DNA from: Faecalicoccus acidiformans
Lineage (GTDB): Bacteria > Bacillota_I > Bacilli_A > Erysipelotrichales > Erysipelotrichaceae
NCBI RefSeq assembly: GCF_014202635.1
Contig: NZ_JACHHD010000010.1
Span: 1-64,000, forward strand
Direction of reading: 5' to 3'
Length of the DNA: 64,000 bases
Shown here in pieces: positions 21,545 to 31,181 of this stretch. Made by a program: the position numbers and the translations under genes. The first letter of the stretch is position 1; each line of letters begins with the position of its first letter. The notes below the pieces were generated by a model. The model did not search any database. It was not told the DNA's origin and saw nothing but the letters and a program-made list of their open reading frames with translations.

Positions 21545-23223
21545 GAGGGATCCTCCTTTAAAGTAATAATATCGTCAAAAGATCCTCCAGGAGGCAACAT
21601 AGGAAGCACCAATTCATCTTTATCAATCAAACAATCCACTAAAACAGGCCCGTCTTCATTCATCGCCTTAGCCACAACATCCGATAATTCTTCGCGATTT
21701 GAGATACGATACCCTTTTAGTCCAAAAGCGTCCGCCAATTTCACAAAATCAGTTTTGCGATCCAGCGTTGTCTGCGAATAATGTTTATGATAGAACAGGT
21801 TTTGCCATTGGCGTACCATTCCCAATACACCATTATTCATAATAAAGATAACGATTGGCGCATTAAGCTTGGAGACCGTTGCGAGTTCATTAAGATTCAT
21901 TCCAAAGCTGCCATCCCCTGTAAACAAAACTGTTTTCTTGCCTGTAGCCAGGCAAGAACCAATGGCGGCTCCCAAGCCGAATCCCATCGTACCTAGTCCT
22001 CCGCTCGTAATAAATGTCCGTGGTTTATGGAATCGATAATACTGTGCAACCCACATTTGGTGTTGTCCAACATCCGTCACAACAGGCATATCCGGATCTG
22101 TGTGTTTTTGTACTTCATGAATCAAAGCATAAGGTTCTAATAAATCGTCAGAACAATTCTTTTGGAACTGCTCTTGTTCCTCACGACGAAGTTCGTCTAA
22201 CCTTTGATCCCATTCCAAATTCTTTTTGGGTTCAACAATTTTTAAGAGTTCTTGAAGGGCTATTTTCAGATCTCCGCCAATGCCAAGATCCGAAGCGATG
22301 TTTTTATCGACCTCCGCTCGATCGATGTCGATATGAATTATTTTTGCTTTCTTAGCATATTTGCTCACATTCCCTGTCGCTCGGTCCGAAAAACGAGCTC
22401 CAACAGCCAAAATCAAATCCGCTTCATTCTGTGCCATAGAGCTTGCATAGTGTCCATGCATTCCCTCCATACCTAAGAATCTGGGATTTTCATGAGAAAT
22501 GGCAGAAAGTCCCATTAACGTAGAACCAATCGGTGCATCAATACAGTCTGCCAATTCTTCGATCTCTTGACTTGCTTTTGCTGTGATAGCACCGCCGCCA
22601 ATATAAATATACGGGCGTTGCGATTCACGAATCATATTCGCAGCCAATCTGATCTTGAACTCCTTTGGTAGTCGCTGCTTTTCTTTTTCAACAACATCGG
22701 CCGCCTCAAACTCACAAATACCCGTCTGCACATCTTTAGGAATGTCAATCAATACTGGGCCCGGCCGTCCAGATTTAGCAATCTGAAACGCTGTTCGGAT
22801 CGTATCGGCCAAGTCCTCAACATGTTTGACAATAAAGTTGTGTTTTGTGATTGGAATCGTTATACCGGTAATATCGACTTCTTGAAAACTATCTCGTCCA
22901 ATCATCGCATTCGATACATTTCCAGTAATCGCAACCATTGGCGTAGAATCCAAATGGGCAGTTGCGATCCCTGTGACTAAATTTGTTGCTCCCGGACCGC
23001 TAGTCGCAATCACGACTCCCACCTTTCCACTGCTGCGGGCATATCCGTCTGCTGCATGAGAAGCACCCTGTTCATGTGCTGTCAACACATGATGAATTCG
23101 GTCACCGGCTTGATATAAAGCATCGTATAAATCGATTACTTGCCCTCCAGGATATCCAAAGACAACTTCAGTCCCCTGTTCAATCAACGTTTCCACAGTG
23201 ATCTGTGCTCCCGTTAATTTCAT
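21541..23223 (-). CDS. ilvB: Acetolactate synthase large (catalytic) subunit
   Basis: This ThDP- and FAD-dependent enzyme makes acetolactate and acetohydroxybutyrate. The 560-residue protein has the N-terminal Pyr domain with the catalytic Glu (AHEQGASHAADGYARSSG), a central FAD-type domain, and the C-terminal ThDP-binding GDGSFGMNLNELATVSKLN. It is first in the ilvBNCD-DUF815-ilvA-ridA unit. Confidence 0.97.
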
Positions 23224-23255
23224 GGTCTCACCTTCTTCTTTTATGTTTGATTTTT

Positions 23256-23261
23256 ATTATA
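23256..23261 (-). promoter_or_regulatory. -10 box of the ilv operon promoter
   Basis: A perfect TATAAT on the minus strand lies 33 nt before the ilvB ATG; the -35 region is weak. The leader is only about 25 nt, so unlike leuA and thrS this operon has no T-box. Confidence 0.55.
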
Positions 23262-23289
23262 GCAAACTTTCATGTTCTTTTGTATTCTT

Positions 23290-23307
23290 TTTGAAAATAT
23301 TTTCAAA
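23290..23307. promoter_or_regulatory. 18-bp perfect palindrome between ilvB and yaaA
   Basis: TTTGAAAATATTTTCAAA is its own reverse complement. It lies about 40-58 bp upstream of the predicted ilvB start of transcription and 67-84 bp upstream of yaaA. It is a candidate operator for the ilv operon. CodY-box matches in the same stretch are poor (four or more changes). Confidence 0.45.
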
Positions 23308-23358
23308 GAAATTGACGAGCGCTTTCATTCTGACTGAATCGATTCATCGTTTTTAATA

Positions 23359-23367
23359 TGTTAAAAT
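23359..23367 (+). promoter_or_regulatory. Extended -10 of yaaA, adjacent to its start codon
   Basis: TGTTAAAAT (23359-23367) is an extended -10 ending 6 nt before the yaaA ATG. Transcription would start at or next to the ATG. There is no SD. Confidence 0.4.
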
Positions 23368-23373
23368 AAAGAC

Positions 23374-24093
23374 ATGAAAATACTGATCAGCCCTGCCAAA
23401 CAGATGAAATCTTATGATGATTATTTTAATACCTCTTCATCGCCTCTGTTTCTGCACAAAACAAATCTTTTATTAGAGCATTTAAAATCTCTACCTTATC
23501 CAGAGTTAAAAAAAGCTTTCAAATGCTCTGAAAAGATCGCAAGAGAAGCGTATGAAAACTATCAGACCCTAGATCTGAATCGAGCAAATACTCCTGCATT
23601 ATTTGCCTATCGCGGCATCCAATATACAACGATGTCTCCCGAGATCTTGGAGGATGAAGCTCTTCGATATCTTTCAAAACATCTGTTGATCCTATCTGGT
23701 TTTTATGGTTTGTTGCGGCCTTTTGATACGATCGTTAAATATCGTTTAGAAATGCAGTCAAAGATCCCTTTTTCTTTATATGAATTTTGGGGATCAACCT
23801 TAGCAGATTCCATTCAAGATCCTATTATTCTGAATCTTGCCAGCGAAGAATATGCCAAATGCATCCGCCCTTATCGTTCTTTGATCGATGTAAAATTCTT
23901 TGAACAGAATTCCCATCGTCTTGTCGAAAAAGGAGTATATGTTAAGATTGCTCGAGGAGAAATGGTTCGCTATCTTGCTCAAAATCAAATCGAATCCGTT
24001 AAAGAAATCCAACATTTTGACCTTTTGGGTTATCATTATTCTGAATCATTAAGCTCTTCAAACCAAATTGTTTTCACACGCAAAAAGCAATAA
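23374..24093 (+). CDS. yaaA: Peroxide stress protein YaaA (DUF328)
   Basis: YaaA family proteins limit iron-dependent oxidative damage. The 239-residue protein carries the family motifs at both ends: ISPAKQM near the N-terminus, PALFAYRGIQY, and FYGLLRPFD. It is one of only three plus-strand genes, divergent from ilvB and convergent with the oxidoreductase gene. No SD lies before the ATG, and a -10-like box sits 6 nt upstream, suggesting leaderless translation. Confidence 0.9.
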   Translation: MKILISPAKQMKSYDDYFNTSSSPLFLHKTNLLLEHLKSLPYPELKKAFKCSEKIAREAYENYQTLDLNRANTPALFAYRGIQYTTMSPEILEDEALRYLSKHLLILSGFYGLLRPFDTIVKYRLEMQSKIPFSLYEFWGSTLADSIQDPIILNLASEEYAKCIRPYRSLIDVKFFEQNSHRLVEKGVYVKIARGEMVRYLAQNQIESVKEIQHFDLLGYHYSESLSSSNQIVFTRKKQ

Positions 24094-24125
24094 AACACAA
24101 TGGTCAAACCATTGTGTTTTGTTTT
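24092..24125. terminator. Bidirectional terminator between yaaA and the Gfo/Idh/MocA gene
   Basis: A perfect 13-bp stem (24092-24104 with 24108-24120) has a 3-nt loop and T-rich flanks on both strands. The oxidoreductase TGA (24104-24106) lies at the loop. Confidence 0.88.
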
Positions 24126-25099
24126 TGGCATTCTTCTAAAATAGATACAACATCTAATGTTTGTTGACAAAGCTTTTCATAAGCAGGAGAATCATGATTT
24201 TGAACGATTGACAAAAAGTCTTCACATTCATAAATCATATGAGGTTTTTGATCTACTCCGATATCACGCGAAGAAGAAGTATCTTTTTTGCCGATCATAT
24301 CTCCTTTTGTCGGTAAGACTTCAACATGCGCACAAACTCCGCAGCTAGATCCATAAACGCGGATCGTTCCTTGATCTCCTTGAATATAAACATGGTTTGG
24401 AGAACTTGAATCTTTTGCACCAGTACAGATTGCAAACTTATCCGGATAAAACAGCAAGGCAGTCCCGCTGGTGTCCACCCCATTGAATCCTCGATTACAA
24501 ACATATTGAACAGAATCTGGTTTTCCAAAAAGCCCAACCACAAAGTGAATACAATATACATTGATATCCATCAAAGAACCTCCGGAAAAAGCCGGATCAA
24601 ATACATTGGTCACCTCAAATGCTTTATATTTTTCATAACGAGAAGAGTATTGAGAGAAATTACATTGAATCATCTTAATATCGCCCAAGTCTTTTAAATG
24701 GGAAGCTGTGATTTTATAGTTTGGAAGATGGATCGTCGTGATCGCCTCAAAAATATACACTTTTTTTTCTTTAGCAATCGTAAAAAGATCGATAGCTTCC
24801 TGAACGGTAGGGACAAAAGGCTTTTCACAGATCACATGTTTTCCTGCCAAAAGAGCTTGTTTTGATTGACTATAATGTAAGCCGTTAGGACTGGCAACAT
24901 AAATCGTATCCAGATCGTCATCGTTTAACATCTTATCGAGATCATCATAATATTTTGAGATGTGATGTTTTTGAGCAAATTCCTTTGCTCTCAAAAGTGT
25001 TCGAGAATAAACGGCGCATACTTCTATTCCCTGCGTCATTTTCATAGCCTCGATCATACGATCCACAATCACACCGCTGCCGATAGTACCTACTTTCAT
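24104..25099 (-). CDS. Gfo/Idh/MocA family oxidoreductase
   Basis: The 331-residue NAD(P)-dependent sugar-type dehydrogenase has the N-terminal Rossmann motif (VGTIGSGVIVDRM), the family signature CEKPF, and a C-terminal alpha/beta domain (FDPAFSGGSLMDINVYCIH). The substrate is unknown. It is the last gene of the HAD-cdaA-cdaR-glmM-regulator-kinase unit, 12 nt after the kinase gene. Confidence 0.88.
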   Translation of the reverse strand: MKVGTIGSGVIVDRMIEAMKMTQGIEVCAVYSRTLLRAKEFAQKHHISKYYDDLDKMLNDDDLDTIYVASPNGLHYSQSKQALLAGKHVICEKPFVPTVQEAIDLFTIAKEKKVYIFEAITTIHLPNYKITASHLKDLGDIKMIQCNFSQYSSRYEKYKAFEVTNVFDPAFSGGSLMDINVYCIHFVVGLFGKPDSVQYVCNRGFNGVDTSGTALLFYPDKFAICTGAKDSSSPNHVYIQGDQGTIRVYGSSCGVCAHVEVLPTKGDMIGKKDTSSSRDIGVDQKPHMIYECEDFLSIVQNHDSPAYEKLCQQTLDVVSILEECQKQNTMV

Positions 25100-25110
25100 T
25101 TTAAACTCTC

Positions 25111-26577
25111 CTATTCTGAATGATCCTTTGATTCATGAGAAACAAAGAAATCTTTTTTCCCCTCTAAAACTTCTTTTTTTGAATCACGTCGCGCCTTCTT
25201 TTCATTTTGTTTTTTCTTTTGTTTCGGTTCGTCTCGATAGATTCTGAAGCAGACTCCATCTTCTGTGTTATATCCCTTAACGTGATATTTATTTGCTTTC
25301 ACAACGCGCGATACAATGGATAAGCCTAATCCAAAACGGCCGCCTTCTCCTTTTTCATAAGGACGGAAAAGCGCTTCTATGCGATCTTCCGGCATCTTTG
25401 GTCCATCATTGGAAATCTGTAAATCATTTTCACGAACTTGGATCTTAATATAGCTCTGTGCATATCGGAATGCATTTTCCATAATATTTTCAATACAGAC
25501 GCGCCACGATTCCAAAAGACCATCAAAGAATACTTCTTCTACATCCGTTATAATAGAGATCTCAGGACGAATCACTGCTGAATTCAAGACTACTTCCTCA
25601 ACTACTTCCTTCATATTCGTCACAACGCCTTCTGCATCGCTCGTGATTAAATATTCGATTCGGTTCAAATAAAGCAGATTGTGTACTTTTGCTTCTAGAC
25701 GATTCGCATTATCTAAGATCACATCAACACTTTTTTCTAAAGTGCCATAAGGATAAACCCCATCTTTAATGGATTCAGAATACGATTTGATCGTTGCGAT
25801 TGGAGTTTTTAAATCATGAGAAATGTTATGAATCATTTCTTCTTTGACTTTTTCCTGTTTTTGAAGTTCGTCTTTCATATTGATCAGTTCATTGGCTACT
25901 TCCCCTATTTCATCATCCCGATTTAAATGGAGTTCAACCTCTTTTCCCTGTTTTACCTGTGCAATATAATTCTTGATTTGATTCAATGGATGGATGATAG
26001 AGAATACCCAAACCATCATGATGATGATGAAAACACAAAAGGCAAGAATCGTAGCATACACCGTAGAATCCACTAACGTATTTTTGATTGACTGGGGGTA
26101 AGTGTCATTCATAAAACTGACCAATACACGGTCTCCCAAAGCTGTTTCGACAACTTGCATACGATAATAATAACGTTCCCCTTGATGAATGATGGTTCCT
26201 TGGTCGGTTTCGTCACTTTCGTAAATCAAGCTTTGAGACCGTTCAACAAGATACTCATAAAAGCTTCTGCTGGTCTTTTGGTTTTCATCTGGATTTAAAA
26301 CCGTAATGGTTTTATTATTGATGATACAATTTGTTTGAATACTGTCTGCCGCCAAATATTCATAGATATTATCTTCTCCGGCAAACCCTGATTCCATTAA
26401 AGAAATAATGGGCTGTTGACGATTGGCCATTGTCATATACATCTGATTGGCAATCGTTGTCTCGATGTTGTTATTTAGGTAAAAGATAAAGAAAATCCCA
26501 AAAAAACTGATAAACAGCAGGATCATGATCAAGACCTGCTGTGTCAAAGACATTTTTTTAAATAAACGTGAAATCAT
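25111..26577 (-). CDS. Two-component sensor histidine kinase (HAMP, HisKA, HATPase)
   Basis: The 488-residue membrane kinase has TM1 (about 12-32), an extracellular domain of about 130 residues, TM2 (about 172-195), a HAMP linker, HisKA with phospho-acceptor His in HNISHDLKTPIA, and HATPase_c (ENIMENAFRYA, FGLGLSIV). The C-terminal 40 residues are highly charged (Lys/Glu-rich). It has no PAS domain. It pairs with the response regulator 4 nt upstream and shares an operon with cdaA and glmM, so a cell-envelope signal is plausible. Confidence 0.93.
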   Translation of the reverse strand: MISRLFKKMSLTQQVLIMILLFISFFGIFFIFYLNNNIETTIANQMYMTMANRQQPIISLMESGFAGEDNIYEYLAADSIQTNCIINNKTITVLNPDENQKTSRSFYEYLVERSQSLIYESDETDQGTIIHQGERYYYRMQVVETALGDRVLVSFMNDTYPQSIKNTLVDSTVYATILAFCVFIIIMMVWVFSIIHPLNQIKNYIAQVKQGKEVELHLNRDDEIGEVANELINMKDELQKQEKVKEEMIHNISHDLKTPIATIKSYSESIKDGVYPYGTLEKSVDVILDNANRLEAKVHNLLYLNRIEYLITSDAEGVVTNMKEVVEEVVLNSAVIRPEISIITDVEEVFFDGLLESWRVCIENIMENAFRYAQSYIKIQVRENDLQISNDGPKMPEDRIEALFRPYEKGEGGRFGLGLSIVSRVVKANKYHVKGYNTEDGVCFRIYRDEPKQKKKQNEKKARRDSKKEVLEGKKDFFVSHESKDHSE

Positions 26578-26581
26578 GATT

Positions 26582-27241
26582 TTATCCTAGGCGATAACCA
26601 TACCCATAAATGGTATGGATATTTAAATTTGGTAATTTCTTTCTCAACCGACGTAAAGTATCATCTACAACTCGATCGCTGCCGAAGTAATTTTCATCCC
26701 AAACATTCTCCAAGATCTTATCTCGTGAAAAAGCAATCCCTTTATTCTTGATAAACATCATCAAAAGATCAAATTCTTTTGTGGTCAGCTCAATCTCTAC
26801 ATTATCTGCATAGATCTTACGTTGTTCTTCATCAAGTTCATATCCATCAACTGCAATTCGATTATTGTCATCTTTATAAGCTCGTTTAATGATATTATTG
26901 ACGCGCAATACCATTTCTTTAGGTGAAAAAGGTTTTGTGATATAGTCATCGCATCCCTTTTCCAAACCGATGATGCGATCAAATTCCTTATCGCGCGCCG
27001 ACATGAAAATCACCGGTGTTTCTGGGCCCTGCAAACGAATCTCTTCAATCAGATCAAAACCTGATTTGTCATCCAACATGATATCGAGGATCCAAAGATG
27101 AACATCATCATCTTGGACATGAGCACTAGCTTCTTCATACGTATAGTAAGAGCGGACCTCATATCCTTCTTTACGCAAATATTGGGCAACTAAATTATTT
27201 AAGTCTTTTTCATCTTCTACGACACAAATCACTCGTTTCAT
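26582..27241 (-). CDS. OmpR/PhoB-family response regulator
   Basis: The 219-residue regulator has a receiver domain (acidic pocket EDEKD, phospho-acceptor D53 in LDIML, DYITKPF) and a winged-helix DNA-binding domain ending in YGYGYRL. It is co-transcribed with its kinase. Its targets are unknown. Confidence 0.95.
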   Translation of the reverse strand: MKRVICVVEDEKDLNNLVAQYLRKEGYEVRSYYTYEEASAHVQDDDVHLWILDIMLDDKSGFDLIEEIRLQGPETPVIFMSARDKEFDRIIGLEKGCDDYITKPFSPKEMVLRVNNIIKRAYKDDNNRIAVDGYELDEEQRKIYADNVEIELTTKEFDLLMMFIKNKGIAFSRDKILENVWDENYFGSDRVVDDTLRRLRKKLPNLNIHTIYGYGYRLG

Positions 27242-27252
27242 AGGATACCTCC

Positions 27253-28587
27253 TTAATATTGATTCTGCTCAATAAAATCAACAACACGCTGTACATAGCT
27301 TTCGCACAAATCATCTGTTTTTGCCTCAACCATAACTCGAACCAGAGGCTCTGTTCCACTCGGTCTGACTAAGATTCGACCTTCATCTCCAAGTTCATCA
27401 GCAACTTCCTGGATCACATTCAATAACCGAGGATCTTTTAACGCCTTTTCTTTACAGTTAACTTTAACATTTTTCAGCAGCTGCGGATAAATGAACAAAC
27501 CATCGGATAGCTCTTCTAGACTCTTGTTTGTTTCTTTCATGATCTGCAAAAGCTTCAAAGCTGTCAAAAGGCCATCTCCTGTCACTGCATGTTCATAGAA
27601 GATGATATGTCCGCTTTGTTCTCCGCCCAGATAATAGTCATTTTTCTGCATCTCTTCAAAGACATACTTATCACCGACCGGAGTTTGAATATAATCGATC
27701 TTATTTTCATCCAGCGCTTTATAAAGTCCTAAGTTAGCCATTACCGTGGTAACGCACATATTTTTGTTCAATGAATTTTGAGACTTCATATAACGAGAAC
27801 AGATATATAAAATATAATCCCCGTTGACCAGTTCCCCTTTTGAATTCACTGCAATCAAGCGATCTGCATCTCCATCAAAGGCAAGACCAATATCGAAATC
27901 ACCTTCGCGCACATTTCTTTGTAGTTTTTCAGGATGAGTCGATCCACAATCCTTATTGATATTGATTCCGTTAGGGGAATTGGAGATTGCTTCTACAGTA
28001 GCCCCCAAAGAATCTAAAGTCTCAATAGCCGTACTGGTAGCTGAACCATTCGCATTATCTACAGCAATCTTAAATCCGCTCAAATCAACAGGGACAGTCT
28101 CTTTCAGCCAAGACATATAGATTTCCAATCCATCCTGCCAATCGAAATACTCTCCAATCTGACTTCCTGTTTTAAGGTCCAGCGAAGTCTTTCCATCCAT
28201 GTAATCTTCAATCTGCAATAAGACGTCCTCTTCCATTTTTTCTCCATTATGATTGAAAATCTTGATTCCATTATCATAATAAGGATTGTGACTGGCCGAT
28301 ACCATGATCCCGCAGTCAAATCTTTCTTTACGAATTAAATAACTGACTGCCGGGGTAGGACAAACACCTAATAGATACACCATCGCCCCCATGGAAGTTG
28401 CTCCCGCTGCCAGACCAAGTTCAAACATATCTCCGCTTAACCGCGTATCTTTTCCGATCAAGATCTTCGCATGGCGGTCTTTGCCATAATACATTCCTAA
28501 ATACTGACCAATACGGATGGACATATCTAATGTTAGATCTTCATTGGCTCGTCCTCGTACGCCATCCGTTCCAAAATATTTACCCAT
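27253..28587 (-). CDS. glmM: Phosphoglucosamine mutase
   Basis: GlmM converts glucosamine-6-phosphate to glucosamine-1-phosphate for peptidoglycan precursors. The 444-residue protein starts FGTDGVRG, has the phosphoserine loop SASHNP (Ser near 99), metal-binding DGDADR, the sugar loop GGEQSGH, and the C-terminal RPSGTEPLVRVM. The cdaA-cdaR-glmM order is conserved across Bacillota, where GlmM can bind and restrain CdaA. Confidence 0.97.
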   Translation of the reverse strand: MGKYFGTDGVRGRANEDLTLDMSIRIGQYLGMYYGKDRHAKILIGKDTRLSGDMFELGLAAGATSMGAMVYLLGVCPTPAVSYLIRKERFDCGIMVSASHNPYYDNGIKIFNHNGEKMEEDVLLQIEDYMDGKTSLDLKTGSQIGEYFDWQDGLEIYMSWLKETVPVDLSGFKIAVDNANGSATSTAIETLDSLGATVEAISNSPNGININKDCGSTHPEKLQRNVREGDFDIGLAFDGDADRLIAVNSKGELVNGDYILYICSRYMKSQNSLNKNMCVTTVMANLGLYKALDENKIDYIQTPVGDKYVFEEMQKNDYYLGGEQSGHIIFYEHAVTGDGLLTALKLLQIMKETNKSLEELSDGLFIYPQLLKNVKVNCKEKALKDPRLLNVIQEVADELGDEGRILVRPSGTEPLVRVMVEAKTDDLCESYVQRVVDFIEQNQY

Positions 28588-28598
28588 ATTGAATACTC

Positions 28599-29393
28599 CT
28601 ATTCTGTATCTGTATCGTTTTTCTCAACCGTTGCTTCTATAGTCGATGGATCAATCTCCACCTGGACACGATTTCCTTCCGCATCATAAGCAACAACAGT
28701 AGCTTCTGTCGTGTACTGATCGCCATTTGTGAATCCACTAACATCCACGATTGCCCGAACAAACCGAATTGCATTCAGTTCATCCTCCGTAGCGCGTATC
28801 TTAACAGTCGAAGAAGATAAAGTTGGCGTTTTAAAATCAGAAGCTCTTTGTCCTGAACCAATCAACATTTCCGGATCAACTGTAAAGGATCGCTCTTTCT
28901 TTGCCGTGATTGTAGCAGTAACACTAGATGGTGATAAAGTGGCTTCAATCGAAGAAGGCAGATCATCTAAGCTCAAATCAATAATAAAACTGCCCTCCTC
29001 ATAGGGACGCAGATCCGCTGTAACACTCAAATTTGTGTGCTGTTGTCGATACACTTGGATTTCGGCAGCGTTTCCTGTCAGAGTCACTTGAACACTATTT
29101 GGAATTCCGCTGACTTCATACTGTTCCTGATCACTCAGGATATTCACATCCACATTACCAAGATTTACCGTAGTCGATGTATTATCAAACAATTCATACC
29201 GAATATCCTGATAATCCACTACCGCACAAATAACAAGAGAGATCATCAAGGAAACGATCAACGATCCTGCTTTATTGAAGACAATTCGATCGAATAACTT
29301 ATTGACTCGACGATAAAAAGAGCCGATTGCATTTTTAAAGGATTCGATCCAGCCTTTATTCTTATTTTGCGGAGATCTGTTCGACTCATTCAT
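28599..29393 (-). CDS. cdaR: CdaR, YbbR-domain regulator of CdaA
   Basis: The 264-residue protein has one membrane anchor (about 42-62) and extracytoplasmic YbbR repeats (two to three, including VNILSDQEQYEVSGIPNSV). CdaR modulates diadenylate cyclase activity in other Bacillota. It overlaps cdaA by 8 nt. It is shorter than B. subtilis CdaR, with fewer repeats. Confidence 0.9.
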   Translation of the reverse strand: MNESNRSPQNKNKGWIESFKNAIGSFYRRVNKLFDRIVFNKAGSLIVSLMISLVICAVVDYQDIRYELFDNTSTTVNLGNVDVNILSDQEQYEVSGIPNSVQVTLTGNAAEIQVYRQQHTNLSVTADLRPYEEGSFIIDLSLDDLPSSIEATLSPSSVTATITAKKERSFTVDPEMLIGSGQRASDFKTPTLSSSTVKIRATEDELNAIRFVRAIVDVSGFTNGDQYTTEATVVAYDAEGNRVQVEIDPSTIEATVEKNDTDTE

Positions 29394-30318
29394 GTGAATT
29401 CACCCCCTGATCCCGCAAATCCACTATGGCCAGAGGCTGAATACGCTCATCCGCAGAATATTTTGTTTCACCAGGTTTTCGGCTTCGCGTCAAACCTAAA
29501 TTTTTTGCGGTGTTGATAACAGGCCTCAACAAAGAAGAGGTCGCTCCTTCCTCTCTATCCGGCACCAGAAGATTCATCAGAAGGCGATGAAGCCCTTCTG
29601 CTTTATATTGAGTGAGCTGACCATTCATTGCGACAGATATATTTCCAGTTTCTTCACTCACAATGATCGTGATGGAATCGGTAATCTCACTGATTCCGAC
29701 CGCAGCACGATGGCGGGCTCCATATTTGCTTGGCAGATCTTTAGTGGTTGGCGGAAAATAAGCCGCTGCACATGCAATCTTATTGCCGATGATGATGACA
29801 GCTCCATCGTGCATCGGCGTTCCATATTGAAAGATCGTCCCTAACAGTTCACTGGAAACAACCGAATCCATCTCGATTCCAGTATGGACATAATCCTCCA
29901 TTGATGTATTTCTTTGAATCGAAATCAAAGCTCCGGTTTTTGTTTTAGACATTTGCGCACAGGCTTTGACCAATTCATCGATCATACTAATTTGCTCATC
30001 ATGTGATACATTCAGCCCTAAAATCGAAGAAGTTTTCCCGAATTTTTCAAGCATAGCACGAATCTCCGGCTGAAAAATAATCATAATGACAACTACTCCC
30101 CAATTCACAAAGATATTGATTAGGTAGTTCAAGGCATTCAGCCCCAAGATTGCAGATAATCCTTGTACGATCAAAATAAACAAGATCCCCTTTGCGATCT
30201 GGATCGTTCGAGTATTGTTGCGGACAATACGCAAAGCATAGTAAACCAAAGCCCAAATCACGATCACATCGAGGATCAATCTAAGGATCAATGAAATATC
30301 ACTTGTCGTAATATCCAT
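29386..30318 (-). CDS. cdaA: Diadenylate cyclase CdaA
   Basis: CdaA makes c-di-AMP from two ATP. The 310-residue protein has three N-terminal membrane helices (about residues 10-85) and a DAC domain with DGA (171-173) and RHR (202-204) active-site motifs. It is longer than the usual ~270 residues because of a C-terminal tail. Its likely degradative counterpart, gdpP, is also in this window. Confidence 0.97.
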   Translation of the reverse strand: MDITTSDISLILRLILDVIVIWALVYYALRIVRNNTRTIQIAKGILFILIVQGLSAILGLNALNYLINIFVNWGVVVIMIIFQPEIRAMLEKFGKTSSILGLNVSHDEQISMIDELVKACAQMSKTKTGALISIQRNTSMEDYVHTGIEMDSVVSSELLGTIFQYGTPMHDGAVIIIGNKIACAAAYFPPTTKDLPSKYGARHRAAVGISEITDSITIIVSEETGNISVAMNGQLTQYKAEGLHRLLMNLLVPDREEGATSSLLRPVINTAKNLGLTRSRKPGETKYSADERIQPLAIVDLRDQGVNSHE

Positions 30319-30336
30319 TTCCCATCCCCCTTTTCA

Positions 30337-31107
30337 CTAATCTAAAATGGAATAGATCATCGTTCCCACTGAATCATAGAGAACCGTAGCATTTTGTTGC
30401 ACTTCTTCTAGAGCCGTTGTCATGCAAGCTCCGTTATATCCATACGTCATCAGAGGAATATCATTATAAGAATCGCCGATCGTATAGACATCAGCTTCGT
30501 CAATATCAGCATATTCAACCACAAATTCTAATCCGGTAGCTTTAGAAATCCCTTTCGGTACAACGTCGACTACAAAATTATTCGCATAAGCAACCACATT
30601 CTCCCCAAAGAACATATTGATATTATCGGCTAAAGTTACCGCCATATTCTGTTCGGCCATTGACAGAACAATCTGTGCAATTTTTGGGCAGTTTTCAAGA
30701 TCTTCCATTGTCATATCATCTTGCATATGCGGGTATCGCCGGTCTGAAACACTTGGATCAACGGTCATCTTATGACGGTTTCTACCATCATTGATCACAA
30801 CACTGGCAACCCCCTCTTCGTTTTGAGCAGCATAAATAATATCAATTGCGGTAACCAGATCCAAATAATGAGCAAGCAGTTCGTTGCCCTCTTTATCAAA
30901 GACCATTCCACCGTTATTGGTTACATAATAATCCACAGGAAGGTCGTTCTCCTTGACTTGTTGTTCAATGGATTCCATCGAACGGCCAGTCACGATCACA
31001 AACATGTTTCCTGCCTGTTTCCAGTCCTGGATGGCTTCTAGATCCTCAGGCATGATGTGGCTGGCATATTTCAATGTTCCATCATAATCCGTTGCTAATA
31101 ATTTCAT
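30337..31107 (-). CDS. Cof-type HAD family hydrolase
   Basis: The 256-residue phosphatase has motif I DYDGTL, motif II VTGRS, and motif IV GDSYNDIPLM, with the C2B cap typical of Cof/YbjI enzymes acting on sugar phosphates or nucleotides. The substrate is unknown. It is the first gene of the cdaA operon, 18 nt upstream of cdaA. Confidence 0.9.
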   Translation of the reverse strand: MKLLATDYDGTLKYASHIMPEDLEAIQDWKQAGNMFVIVTGRSMESIEQQVKENDLPVDYYVTNNGGMVFDKEGNELLAHYLDLVTAIDIIYAAQNEEGVASVVINDGRNRHKMTVDPSVSDRRYPHMQDDMTMEDLENCPKIAQIVLSMAEQNMAVTLADNINMFFGENVVAYANNFVVDVVPKGISKATGLEFVVEYADIDEADVYTIGDSYNDIPLMTYGYNGACMTTALEEVQQNATVLYDSVGTMIYSILD

Positions 31108-31181
31108 AACAGGTCCTCAACTTTTCTTTTATGAATATAATATACCATACTTCGTGAAAATCACATAATTCAAAACACAAC

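Noticed and set aside
23281-23320. CodY box upstream of ilvB
   Set aside because: The best alignments to AATTTTCWGAAAATT have four or five mismatches. Only the palindrome is reported.
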